Assembly (NCBI RefSeq): GCF_900176405.1
Contig: NZ_FWXJ01000020.1
Coordinates: 1 to 35,008, forward strand
DNA: 35,008 nt
DNA from: Polynucleobacter kasalickyi
GTDB taxonomy: Bacteria > Pseudomonadota > Gammaproteobacteria > Burkholderiales > Burkholderiaceae
Direction of reading: 5' to 3'
A model generated the notes under the pieces. That model saw only the letters and a list, made by a program, of their open reading frames with translations, ran no database searches and was not told the DNA's origin. Positions 1 to 8,143 of the stretch are shown here, in pieces (the stretch's first letter is position 1; every line of letters begins with the position of its first letter). A program made the translations under genes and the position numbers.

Positions 1-27
1 TGGCTACTTTGACTTGGAGGTCGAGAA

Positions 28-66
28 GCTAAGATACTAAATCATCCTTAGCCTCCTTTCATTTTT
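28..66 (+). terminator. possible terminator of a gene upstream of the window
   Basis: GCTAAGAT (28-35) can pair with AT-C-CTTAGC (44-52, one bulged C) and is followed by the pyrimidine-rich run CTCCTTTCATTTTT. This fits a rho-independent terminator for a + strand gene ending before the window. The rest of 67-120 is AT-rich and shows no other clear feature. The bulge makes the call weak. Confidence 0.3.
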
Positions 67-120
67 CAAAGTTGCACTTCGTATTAGAATTCACCATTCA
101 CTTTTAAATAAAAAAATCCC

Positions 121-1158
121 ATGAGACAATTAAATTCAACTGCTTTAAATCAATTGGTACAAACTATTTTTATGGCTGCTGGCGCAACAAATACAGATGC
201 AGCCCAAATTGCAGATATTTTGGTGGCGAACCATCTTGCTGGCCATGATTCACACGGTATATTACGTATCCCAGAATATTTGCAAAGCATTAAGGATGGC
301 GAAATTAATCCGTTGGCCAGTCCTGAAGTTATTCAAGACACACCTACTAGTGCAGTTGTAAAAGGAAATTGGTCTTTTGGCCAAGTGGTCGGGAATTTTG
401 CAACCGATATTGCGATTGAAAAAGCCTTAGAAGTTGGTGTGTGTGCCGTATCGGTTGTACAAGCTTCACATACCGGCCGACTGGCTGTCTTTACGGAACG
501 AGCTGCAGCAAAGGGCGTGGTAATGTTCATGACGATTGGTACGGTTGATCGCCCAATGACCGCTCCTTACGGTGGTGCGGCTCCCCTCTTAGGTACCAAT
601 CCAATAGCCATCACTTTGCCGAATCAAGACGGGCCACATGTGACCTTAGACTTTGCAACTTCAGCTATCGCTGCAGGAAAAATTAAAGTGGCTAAGGCCA
701 AACATGAAGCCTTACCACCCAATTGTTTGGTTGATAAAAATGGTAATCCTAGTACCGATCCGAATGATTTTTTCGATGGCGGTTTTATGCTACCGTTTGG
801 TGGCCATAAGGGATATGCGTTAGCTGTCATGGCTGAGTTGATGAGTGGGCCATTGGTCGGTTCTGAAAATTTTCCAGCAGTAACACAGCGTAGCGGTATT
901 TTTATCTTTGCCCTCAAGGCTTCCTTGTTTCAACCCATGGAACAATATAATCAAGCCTTGCAAAAATCCATTAATAAATTCAAAGCAATCCCGCCAGCAA
1001 AAGGCTTTGACGAGGTTTTACTGCCTGGCGAACCAGAAGCAAAGACCTTTCAAAAAAGGATTCAAGAGGGTATCCAGATCCCACAAGATACTTGGGATGC
1101 AGTTAAAAAAGCCGCCATGACAGTTGGAGTGGACATTGATGCAATTACACCGGCATAA
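121..1158 (+). CDS. Ldh family oxidoreductase (malate/L-lactate/ureidoglycolate dehydrogenase type)
   Basis: NAD(P)-dependent 2-hydroxyacid dehydrogenase of the MDH/LDH2 family (COG2055), which is unrelated to classical LDH. It is 345 aa, the usual family length. Family landmarks are present: DSHG at residues 43-46 carrying the conserved His, LLGTNP at 156-161, DFATSAIAAGK at 177-187 and GGHKGY at 227-232. It is predicted cytoplasmic, with no signal peptide. No Shine-Dalgarno sequence precedes the ATG (AAAAAAATCCC), so translation may be weak or the transcript leader very short. It faces the SDR gene convergently across a stem-loop. The substrate (malate, lactate, sulfolactate, ureidoglycolate or another) cannot be read from sequence. 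The SDR and the Bug receptor beside it suggest use of an imported hydroxy acid; that is inference. Confidence 0.9.
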   Translation: MRQLNSTALNQLVQTIFMAAGATNTDAAQIADILVANHLAGHDSHGILRIPEYLQSIKDGEINPLASPEVIQDTPTSAVVKGNWSFGQVVGNFATDIAIEKALEVGVCAVSVVQASHTGRLAVFTERAAAKGVVMFMTIGTVDRPMTAPYGGAAPLLGTNPIAITLPNQDGPHVTLDFATSAIAAGKIKVAKAKHEALPPNCLVDKNGNPSTDPNDFFDGGFMLPFGGHKGYALAVMAELMSGPLVGSENFPAVTQRSGIFIFALKASLFQPMEQYNQALQKSINKFKAIPPAKGFDEVLLPGEPEAKTFQKRIQEGIQIPQDTWDAVKKAAMTVGVDIDAITPA

Positions 1159-1167
1159 GGCTCAAGC

Positions 1168-1206
1168 CTGGTGTTTGCCATCAACTTTTATTCAGGCACA
1201 CACCAG
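1168..1206. terminator. stem-loop between convergent genes
   Basis: CTGGTGTTTGCC (1168-1179) pairs with GGCACACACCAG (1195-1206) with one mismatch around a 15-nt loop. It lies between the stops of the Ldh gene (+) and the SDR gene (-), the right place for a bidirectional terminator. No strong T-tract follows on either strand. Confidence 0.5.
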
Positions 1207-1225
1207 TCAATGAATCTCCTCATTA

Positions 1226-1981
1226 TCAAAAAGCAAAACGACTTGAACCTCCATCAACCGGGATGACAGTTCCAGTGACATAACTGGATAGTGGTGAGCT
1301 GAAAAATAAAGCGACTGAGGCAATTTCTTCAGTAGTACCAAACCTGCCAATTGGAATCTCTTGACGAGAGTACTCTAATTCGCTTTCTAAGGTTGGATAA
1401 CGTTTTTGAATTTGCTCTGTCCGAATGCGACCAGGTTGCAGGCAATTGATGGTAATACCATAGGGAGCAACCTCACGGGAAAGTGCTTTTGCCCAAACAT
1501 GAACTGCGGCTTTAGCCGTGAAGGCGGCATTTAACATCCTGGGTTCAGAGGTTCCCGTAAAAGTAACAATCCTCCCCCAATTTCTCTCTTGCATTTTAGG
1601 CACTAAAGCATGCGTTAATTCTCTAATGCGAAAAAAATTAAGGGTCATTCCCTCTAACCATTGTTCATGAGTCGCATCAAATGGAATCGGCCGACTACCA
1701 CCAGCAGCATTAATTAGAATATCTACATGGCCTAATCTGCCAAGCGCTTCCAGCGCAACTCTTTCTGAATCACCTTCAACGGAGAAATCGGCACACAGTG
1801 GGATTATTTCTCCGCCATTTTTACGATCAACCTCTTTGGATAGAGCCTCAACGAGCTCATTACGCCTGGCAACGCCAACAACTGTTACACCTTCCTCGGC
1901 AAGCATTTTGGCAGTGGTTCGACCAATACCTTGACTTGCACCTGTTACTAAAGCTGTTTTACCTTTAAGTCCCCAATCCAT
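1226..1981 (-). CDS. SDR family oxidoreductase lacking the usual catalytic Tyr
   Basis: Short-chain dehydrogenase/reductase, FabG-like fold, 251 aa. The start is the ATG at 1981, encoding MDWGLKGK, because AAGGA sits 6 nt upstream; an upstream in-frame start to 2050 has no such support. The Rossmann motif TGASQGIG is at residues 13-20. NAAG at 91-94 stands in for the usual NNAG, TGTS lies at 142-145, and the C-terminal PVDGG is typical. The odd point is the active-site region: where YxxxK is expected the protein reads AAFTAK (152-157), leaving Lys157 but Ala at the Tyr position and Phe one residue later. It may belong to a divergent SDR subfamily with altered chemistry. It is transcribed divergently from the Bug receptor gene, so the two may share a control region. 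The substrate is unknown. Confidence 0.85.
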   Translation of the reverse strand: MDWGLKGKTALVTGASQGIGRTTAKMLAEEGVTVVGVARRNELVEALSKEVDRKNGGEIIPLCADFSVEGDSERVALEALGRLGHVDILINAAGGSRPIPFDATHEQWLEGMTLNFFRIRELTHALVPKMQERNWGRIVTFTGTSEPRMLNAAFTAKAAVHVWAKALSREVAPYGITINCLQPGRIRTEQIQKRYPTLESELEYSRQEIPIGRFGTTEEIASVALFFSSPLSSYVTGTVIPVDGGSSRFAF

Positions 1982-2061
1982 CCTATTTCCTTCATTAATT
2001 TTTATTTGTTCAATACTTAATGCTACCATTTTCGAATAAATAATCATCACGGGAGATAAAG

Positions 2062-3054
2062 TTGCGCATCCTAAATCATCATCTTAGAACCCTAATATTG
2101 CGTCTTTTAATAGGAAGTCATATGGTGCTGTTTGCCAATGTAGGGACCACTCAAACAAAGTTTCCAAATCGATCCATTACGATTGTTGTTCCTACACCAC
2201 CTGGTGGCGGCACAGATTCTTTTGCTCGGTATATTGCGCAGGGGTTAACGGCAAAATTTGGTCAAGCGGTAATCGTTGAAAATAAAGCTGGAGGGAATGG
2301 GAGTATCGCCGCTGAATATGTTGCTAGAGCAGCTCCTGATGGTTATACGATTTTACTTGGCTATACGGCAACGCATGGCATTAGCCCAGCACTCTTAAAA
2401 CAAAAATATGACCCCATCAAAGATTTTGAACCTATTGGTATGATTGCTATTTCTCCAACACTGTTAGTTGTGAATAATGCTATTCCGGCTAAAAATACGA
2501 AGGAGCTAATAGCGTATATACAATCGAAGCCCAATATGATTAGCTATGCCTCAGCTGGAAATGGTTCTGCACCCCATTTTGCGGGAGAGTTATTTAAATT
2601 AGCGACGGGTACCGATGTACTGCATATTCCTTATAAGGGGGCTGCGCCAGCGGTAATGGATACGATTTCCGGAACGACCCAACTCATGTTCCCAAGCGTA
2701 TATACCGCCTATCCTCAAGTAAGCGCCGGGAAGTTAAGGGCTTTAGGGATTGCTGGTGAGAAACGATCCAAAGTAATGCCGCAGGTTCCGACTCTGGCAG
2801 AACAGGGTTTGTTAGAGGTGAGTGTCGAGCAATGGTACGCACTCTTTGCCCCAGCAAAAACTCCACAAGCGGTAATTAGAATGTTAAATGAAGAAATGAA
2901 TCTGATCTTAAAAGATCCAGCAGTTGAAAAGAAAATTGAAGATCAAGGTGCTGAGGTTGAAACGGGGACTCCAGAGCAATTAAAACTTTTTGTCGCTAAA
3001 GAAGCCGAGCGCTGGAAAAATGTCATTGCGAAAACGAAGATTACGGCGAATTAA
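2062..3054 (+). CDS. Bug/TctC family tripartite tricarboxylate transporter substrate-binding protein
   Basis: Periplasmic solute-binding protein of the Bug (TctC) family, 330 aa. It starts at TTG with GGGAG 6 nt upstream. A hydrophobic signal segment covers about residues 8-30. The mature protein shows the family order: ITIVVPTPPGGGTDSFAR, VENKAGGNGSIAAEYVARAAPDGYT, SYASAGNGSAPH and HIPYKGAAPAVMDTISG, ending in the amphipathic C-terminal helix. Bug proteins bind small carboxylates or related ligands in a Venus-flytrap cleft. No TctA or TctB gene is near, so transport would need a permease encoded elsewhere, or the protein could act as a sensor. Its divergent pairing with the SDR and proximity to an MmgE/PrpD gene suggest the ligand is the pathway substrate (inference). 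Confidence 0.93.
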   Translation: MRILNHHLRTLILRLLIGSHMVLFANVGTTQTKFPNRSITIVVPTPPGGGTDSFARYIAQGLTAKFGQAVIVENKAGGNGSIAAEYVARAAPDGYTILLGYTATHGISPALLKQKYDPIKDFEPIGMIAISPTLLVVNNAIPAKNTKELIAYIQSKPNMISYASAGNGSAPHFAGELFKLATGTDVLHIPYKGAAPAVMDTISGTTQLMFPSVYTAYPQVSAGKLRALGIAGEKRSKVMPQVPTLAEQGLLEVSVEQWYALFAPAKTPQAVIRMLNEEMNLILKDPAVEKKIEDQGAEVETGTPEQLKLFVAKEAERWKNVIAKTKITAN

Positions 3055-3117
3055 TCAGTTACCGAGGTACTTTAATTGAGTGGTGAACTCATCAGAAAAT
3101 TTAAGGTTCTAAATGCT

Positions 3118-3151
3118 GAATTACAGGAGGATTGGATCCATCCTGTAATTC
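3118..3151. terminator. terminator hairpin between convergent Bug and MmgE/PrpD genes
   Basis: GAATTACAGGA (3118-3128) is a perfect 11-bp inverted match to TCCTGTAATTC (3141-3151). The 12-nt loop can pair further (GGAT/ATCC). The + strand continues CTGTTT, a short T-run. It lies between the Bug stop and the MmgE/PrpD stop, so it could end both transcripts. Confidence 0.65.
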
Positions 3152-3168
3152 TGTTTCGATAATGACTT

Positions 3169-4641
3169 TTACGCAAACAAACGAATTAAGGTTTGGATAT
3201 TAGCCATCTTCTCTAAACTCCAAATAGACTTAATTGCACTATTCGCTTTTTCTTTACCCATTACTTGGCTAGCATTGCCTAAAAACTTAGCTTCTAAATT
3301 TTGATCTGATATCGGATTAGCTACAGTACCGGTTGCATGCTCAATACCGGATTCAAAAGTCTTGCCTGATTTTGTCCTTACTATAGCTGATGCCTGATCA
3401 AGTCGATAACTTGATGATGCCGTTACTTTAACTAGTTTCCGGAGGGCTTGTACTTTGGGTTGTTGGGCTTTTTCATTCGTAAATTGTGAAATACCACCGG
3501 CTTGGTCGATATAAGAAGCGGCAGCGGCGTGATTCGCGCTAAATTTTGACATGAGGCCTGAACCAGGGGCGTCAACCCCAGTAATACGTATCACATCAGG
3601 GTGCACAATGATTTCTAATGATTCGATCTCCTCTGGAGCGACCTTATGGTCAATCGACGCTTTGATTGAAGCATCGATTAAGGGATGTAAGACCACGCCA
3701 CAGGCATAAGGTTTATATCCATTGCCATTAATCAATTTTGGGGTATTAAAATTAGAGGCAATCATTGGAAGATCCTGAGTCTTACTATAAATGCGTGTAA
3801 AACCAAGATTCCCTTCCAATATTTCAGGAGAACTCGTAAAGCCATTCCTCGCCAATAGAGATGCTAAAACGCCATGGTAAGCCGACTTACCAGCATGGAA
3901 AGATTTACAATCGCTACCGCGGTTTTGTTGCATTCCTGCGGCCTGAGTACAGCCAATGCCAAGTGCATTGACGGTTTGACTGGCCGTTAATTTACGCAAC
4001 CTAGCCGAACCTCCAGTTGCAGCAATGGTTCCTAAAGTGCCCGTTAAATGCCAACCTCCTCGATGGTGTCCAGGCATTCCCTGTCCAACCCGAATACCGG
4101 CCTCAAAGGCGGCGACTAAAGCCGTCATCATTTCTTTGCCAGAGGATTTTTCAGACTCGCCAATGGCAAGCAGTGCCGGCATTGTCGCAGTACTCGTGTG
4201 AAGAATCACACCACCTAAATGCGTGTCATCAAAGTCTAGTACGTGACCCATTTGACCATTGGCTAGAGGCGCATCTAGCATACTTAATTTAAGACCTTTT
4301 TGTCCCAATACAGTAACTGTTGGTAAAGAGCCGATTTCTTTTAAGGATTTAATCAAAATTTGTGGTGTTGGATGTTGACTACCGGCCATTGCACAACCCA
4401 TCCAATCTAATATCGCACGCTTTGCTTCATGTGTAGAGTCTGCGGGTAGATCCTCATAATTTAAATCAGCAATATGTTTTGAGAGTGCTTGCGTAATACC
4501 AAGTCCTGTATTCCCTGCGCCATATGACTCACCAGATGTAGTGGTCGACCCGGTCGACTGAGCAAGTGCCGGTTGACTCGCAAAATACCCAGCGCCTAAT
4601 AAAAGGCCCGCACCTAAAACATCACGTCGTTTTACTTCCAT
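3169..4641 (-). CDS. MmgE/PrpD family protein with a Tat signal peptide
   Basis: Member of the MmgE/PrpD family (2-methylcitrate dehydratase, immune-responsive gene 1 and relatives), which catalyse hydro-lyase or decarboxylase reactions on carboxylates; 490 aa. The ATG at 4641 is chosen over the GTG just before it because AAGGAG lies 7 nt upstream of the ATG. The N-terminus KRRDVLGAGLLLGAGYFA, with ALAQ near residue 28, is a twin-arginine export signal. Family landmarks include RAILDWMGCAMAG, HVLDFDDTHLGGVILHTS, GWHLTGTLGTIAATGG and YKPYACGVVLHPLID. Most relatives, including the second copy at 27444-28811, have no signal, so export of this one is unusual. The substrate is not identifiable; the neighbouring Bug receptor suggests a carboxylate. 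Confidence 0.88.
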   Translation of the reverse strand: MEVKRRDVLGAGLLLGAGYFASQPALAQSTGSTTTSGESYGAGNTGLGITQALSKHIADLNYEDLPADSTHEAKRAILDWMGCAMAGSQHPTPQILIKSLKEIGSLPTVTVLGQKGLKLSMLDAPLANGQMGHVLDFDDTHLGGVILHTSTATMPALLAIGESEKSSGKEMMTALVAAFEAGIRVGQGMPGHHRGGWHLTGTLGTIAATGGSARLRKLTASQTVNALGIGCTQAAGMQQNRGSDCKSFHAGKSAYHGVLASLLARNGFTSSPEILEGNLGFTRIYSKTQDLPMIASNFNTPKLINGNGYKPYACGVVLHPLIDASIKASIDHKVAPEEIESLEIIVHPDVIRITGVDAPGSGLMSKFSANHAAAASYIDQAGGISQFTNEKAQQPKVQALRKLVKVTASSSYRLDQASAIVRTKSGKTFESGIEHATGTVANPISDQNLEAKFLGNASQVMGKEKANSAIKSIWSLEKMANIQTLIRLFA

Positions 4642-4838
4642 CACTTGTCTCCTTGTCGTTGGATTTGTTTTTTCTTATTCTAACCTAGGGAGTTATGTTG
4701 CTACGAAGTCTGCTGTGATTTAGCTACCATTACAAACGCAGTACGACTCAACAAGCTTTTCAAAGAGGTGATATAAATACAATTCAAACAATTTCTTCTG
4801 AAATAAGTAGTTTTTCACCCTCTTCAACAATAAAAAAT

Positions 4839-6362
4839 ATGAGTTATCAACTGGTCTGGTTTAAAAGAGACTTAAGAAGCCAAGATCACCTAGCTTTATC
4901 AGAGGCTTCTAGACAAGGACCGGTGCGATGTATTTATATCGTAGAACCACAACTCTGGCAACAACCTGATGTTGCGCTCCAACATTTTGAATTCATCAAA
5001 GAGTCATTAGAAGATTTAAATGTTGTACTAGGTCAATATGGCGGTTGTATAGAGGTTCATTACGGTGAAGTAATCGAAGTCTTTTCTAAAATTATTCAGG
5101 AAGCACCGTTTTTGCAGCTGCATTCTCACCAAGAGACTGGGAATAGATTTACTTATCTCAGGGATCAAAAAGTTGCAATTTGGTGTAAGCAGCATCAAAT
5201 CACCTGGCATGAATATCAGCAGTTCGGCGTAATACGTGGCCTGAAAAACAGAAACCAATGGGATCTCGCTTGGGAAAAGTTGATGAGCTCGCCTATTCAA
5301 ACCATCGGGCAAATGCATTTTTGGAAAACTAGTTCGAAGATCCCGTTAAGCATGCCAGCTCCAAAAAAATTATTGCATAATCCACCACAACGACTGCGCG
5401 GTGGCAGGCGCTTAGCAATCGCTACCTTAAATAGTTTTTTAAATGCCCGTAGTATTGGCTATCGGGGAGGAATCTCCTCTCCATTGTTGGCGCCTGATGC
5501 ATGCTCTCGGATTTCCCCTTATCTTGCTTTTGGTTGTATTAGTATGCGGGAGGTAATACAACAAACTCGCTTAGTCCTTGCACAATTACCACCCCAAGCA
5601 GTTCGGCACCGCGCCGGATTAACCGCATTTATTAGTCGCTTACATTGGCATTGCCATTTCATACAAAAACTAGAAAGTGAACCAGAAATAGAGTGGATGA
5701 ACATGCATCGCGTATACGATGGTCTGCGAGAAAATAACTTTAATGAAGAGTTGTTTGAGGATTTAAAAAATGCTAGAACAGGTTGGCCGATGGTGGATGC
5801 TTGCGTAACGATGCTCGGACAAACTGGCTGGTTAAATTTTCGGATGCGGGCGATGTTAGTTTCGGTCGCCGCTTATCCACTTTGGTTACATTGGCGCCCA
5901 GTAGGGGAATGGTTAGCGACACAGTTCCTTGACTATGAACCTGGTATTCACTGGAGTCAGCTGCAAATGCAATCCGGAACTACGGGGATCAATACGACGA
6001 GAGTTTACAATCCTATTAAGCAAGCGCAAGATCATGACCCGAAGGGCTATTTCGTCAGAAAATGGTTACCAACAATGCGTAAAGTACCTGACTCGTGGTT
6101 ACTAGAACCTTGGTTGATGACGCAGGAGGTGCAAATGAATTCTGGTTTACAACTTGGAGTCGATTTGCCAGTCCCGAAGGTGGACCTTAAGTCAGCGCTC
6201 AAAGAGTCAAAAGACCGCTTGCACGCTAGACGAAAAAAGCCGGCAGTAAAAGCTGGTAAAGCGGAAATAGTGAATAAACATGCATCACGTAAAATCCTTG
6301 AAAGAAATACTAAAAAAGAATCAAAAAAAGTGAACGCGAATCAATTAGGGTTTGAGTTTTAG
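4839..6362 (+). CDS. cryptochrome/deoxyribodipyrimidine photolyase family protein
   Basis: Flavoprotein of the photolyase/cryptochrome family, 507 aa, expected to repair UV-induced pyrimidine dimers with light or to act as a blue-light receptor. The N-terminal Rossmann-like antenna domain opens with YQLVWFKRDLRSQDHLAL. The helical FAD domain follows, with TGWPMVDACVTMLGQTGWLN near residues 312-331 and the FAD-binding region SGTTGINTTRVYNP near 378. Where class I CPD photolyases have a WQW..STGTDAAPYF-type stretch, this protein has LQMQSGTTGIN, placing it in a separate subgroup whose activity should not be assumed. The last 60 or so residues are highly basic (RRKK, KKESKK), perhaps aiding DNA binding. 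There is no Shine-Dalgarno sequence before the ATG. Confidence 0.9.
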   Translation: MSYQLVWFKRDLRSQDHLALSEASRQGPVRCIYIVEPQLWQQPDVALQHFEFIKESLEDLNVVLGQYGGCIEVHYGEVIEVFSKIIQEAPFLQLHSHQETGNRFTYLRDQKVAIWCKQHQITWHEYQQFGVIRGLKNRNQWDLAWEKLMSSPIQTIGQMHFWKTSSKIPLSMPAPKKLLHNPPQRLRGGRRLAIATLNSFLNARSIGYRGGISSPLLAPDACSRISPYLAFGCISMREVIQQTRLVLAQLPPQAVRHRAGLTAFISRLHWHCHFIQKLESEPEIEWMNMHRVYDGLRENNFNEELFEDLKNARTGWPMVDACVTMLGQTGWLNFRMRAMLVSVAAYPLWLHWRPVGEWLATQFLDYEPGIHWSQLQMQSGTTGINTTRVYNPIKQAQDHDPKGYFVRKWLPTMRKVPDSWLLEPWLMTQEVQMNSGLQLGVDLPVPKVDLKSALKESKDRLHARRKKPAVKAGKAEIVNKHASRKILERNTKKESKKVNANQLGFEF

Positions 6363-6433
6363 AAGGTGGCAGGTTCGTTCGATTGAAGATACAGTCGCAT
6401 AATGTAATTAACTTAAACAATACAAATTTCGAG

Positions 6434-7018
6434 ATGAGATATTTCAAATATAAATTAATTTTTAACGTTCTTTTAATTATTTTCTTATCAGCTGTTTTAC
6501 CAGTAAAAGCGGCTTTATTAGATCTGTTGCAAGATGGTCAACACGTTCTATTAATGAGGCATGCCGACGCCCCCGGATATGGCGATCCGGTTGGTTACCA
6601 ACTTGGGCAATGCTCGACGCAGCGCAACTTGGGCTCGGACGGCAAAAGACAAGCTAAACTCATCGGTGATTGGCTCGTGCAACAAGGTATTAAAGAGCCC
6701 AAATTGTTCAGTAGTCCTTGGTGTCGGTGTTTAGATACAGCTACGCTCATGCATCTAGGGCCTTTGATGATTGAACCTGTTTTAGGATCTTTTTTTGATG
6801 ACATGAGTTTAGAGGTGCAGCAGACAAAGCAACTAGCGACCTTCATTAAAAAATCCTTAGTTGAATATCCAAATAAGCCAATCATTCTCGTCACTCACCA
6901 TGTCAACATCCAGGCCTTTACTGGAAAAGTGGTCGATGTAGGGGATATGGTTTTAGTCAAGGTGAATAAGAATGGTGAGCATCTCGGTCACACCATTTAT
7001 AAGAGTCCTCGGTTTTAG
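6434..7018 (+). CDS. exported histidine phosphatase family protein
   Basis: Branch-1 histidine phosphatase-like protein (phosphoglycerate mutase/SixA superfamily), 194 aa from the ATG at 6434. That start gives a clean signal peptide, a basic MRYFKYK then a hydrophobic stretch ending near VKA (residue 26); an in-frame TTG 51 nt upstream is possible but would bury the signal. The phosphohistidine motif is MRHA at 41-44. QCSTQRNLGSDGKRQA follows, then SSPWCRC (93-99) and the second catalytic His in VTHHVN (153-158). Cys60, Cys97 and Cys99 would sit in the oxidising periplasm and could form a disulfide. The substrate is unknown. It follows the photolyase gene by 71 nt, so co-transcription is possible. 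Confidence 0.82.
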   Translation: MRYFKYKLIFNVLLIIFLSAVLPVKAALLDLLQDGQHVLLMRHADAPGYGDPVGYQLGQCSTQRNLGSDGKRQAKLIGDWLVQQGIKEPKLFSSPWCRCLDTATLMHLGPLMIEPVLGSFFDDMSLEVQQTKQLATFIKKSLVEYPNKPIILVTHHVNIQAFTGKVVDVGDMVLVKVNKNGEHLGHTIYKSPRF

Positions 7019-7091
7019 TGGCAACTAACGATTATTTTGTGTGTTGTAAGCTAAACTGTTTTTTTAACCTCATGGCAATGGGAGGCTCATC

Positions 7092-8048
7092 GTGAATATG
7101 ACGCATTACATGCAGTTACTGGCGGAGAATCAACCTTGGAATTTACTTATTTTCATGGCCATCCCAATTGTTCTGGCAGAGACATTAGCCATCACTGAAC
7201 TATATATTCTTTATACACGTAAATTTAGTGGCTTTGTTTATCACCTAAATCGATTTGCGGGGACATCAGTAGGGTTATATTTTATTGGCATCATTGCTTA
7301 TTTGATGATCACAGTAGTCGTGCCAATCACTCAAGCGGGTGAGTGGCGTACCGCGATTGATCTGGTCGCCGTATCGACTTATCTACTAGGCGGCCTCCCT
7401 TTAATTTGGATTGCCTTACAAGAGTTCGGATTCGTTAATCAACGACTTCATCAAATGGCTAAACTTAAAATCCATGCCATTTGTGTTGCTTTGTTTTTGA
7501 TCTTTGGTCATATTGCGATGATTAGTGGTATGTTAGATCCCTCCCTACTTGGCTATCAAGGTAGTAATGATCATGCTGTCCATAACCAGCAAAGCAATCT
7601 GAATTCCGAACTTACTAGCAGTGAAGAAGAGCAAATGCACCTAACGCATATGATGCATGCTGGTAATGAGGCATCCACTGATAGCCGAGTTGCGGTTGAT
7701 TTTCCTGCGCCAATGAAACAACATATCTTAAGTAATATGCGGGACCATTTACTAACCATTTCGAAAATTCACGCTGCCATCGGAACCGGACAACTTGAGA
7801 AAGCTGCGCAGTTAGCTGAGGATCAGTTGGGTATGAATGCTTTGAAATTACACGGTGCCACAGAAAATTCACAATATATGCCTCGGGGTATGCAAGAACT
7901 TGGGACAAGCATGCATCGTAATGCAAGTAAATTTGCCATTGAAATTCAAAATTCAGCTGTAACTGGTGATTTAAAGCCAGCGTTAGTAGCTCTGAGCAAA
8001 ACAACCGAAGCTTGCACAGCTTGTCATGCCAGCTACCGGCTCAAGTAA
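7092..8048 (+). CDS. DUF6803-like membrane protein fused to a C-terminal c-type haem domain
   Basis: A 318-aa protein with two parts. Residues about 1-155 hold four hydrophobic segments (near 17-36, 54-78, 90-110 and 127-150) resembling the DUF6803 membrane family. Residues about 205-318 are helical and end in CTACHASYRLK, a CxxCH haem c attachment site at the extreme C-terminus, as in cytochrome c'-type bundles. A Ser/His/Met-rich linker (HNQQ, HLTHMMHAGN) joins them. Basic loops after TM1 and TM3 place those loops in the cytoplasm, so both termini face the periplasm, which haem attachment requires. The GTG at 7092 is the start, with GGGAGG 6 nt upstream. A role in electron transfer, or in haem or metal sensing, is inference. 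Confidence 0.8.
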   Translation: MNMTHYMQLLAENQPWNLLIFMAIPIVLAETLAITELYILYTRKFSGFVYHLNRFAGTSVGLYFIGIIAYLMITVVVPITQAGEWRTAIDLVAVSTYLLGGLPLIWIALQEFGFVNQRLHQMAKLKIHAICVALFLIFGHIAMISGMLDPSLLGYQGSNDHAVHNQQSNLNSELTSSEEEQMHLTHMMHAGNEASTDSRVAVDFPAPMKQHILSNMRDHLLTISKIHAAIGTGQLEKAAQLAEDQLGMNALKLHGATENSQYMPRGMQELGTSMHRNASKFAIEIQNSAVTGDLKPALVALSKTTEACTACHASYRLK

Positions 8049-8143
8049 ATGAGCATTATGATTAGAGTGAGTAGTAATAAAGCAGTCCATTGATTCAGCG
8101 TCACTATGACAGTAGTTTTTTAAAAATTTTACGGAGTAAAAAG

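Noticed and set aside
7615..8004. 129-codon minus-strand reading frame
   Set aside because: It lies wholly inside the haem fusion gene on the other strand and shows no domain; the + strand gene has a ribosome site, helices and a CxxCH motif.
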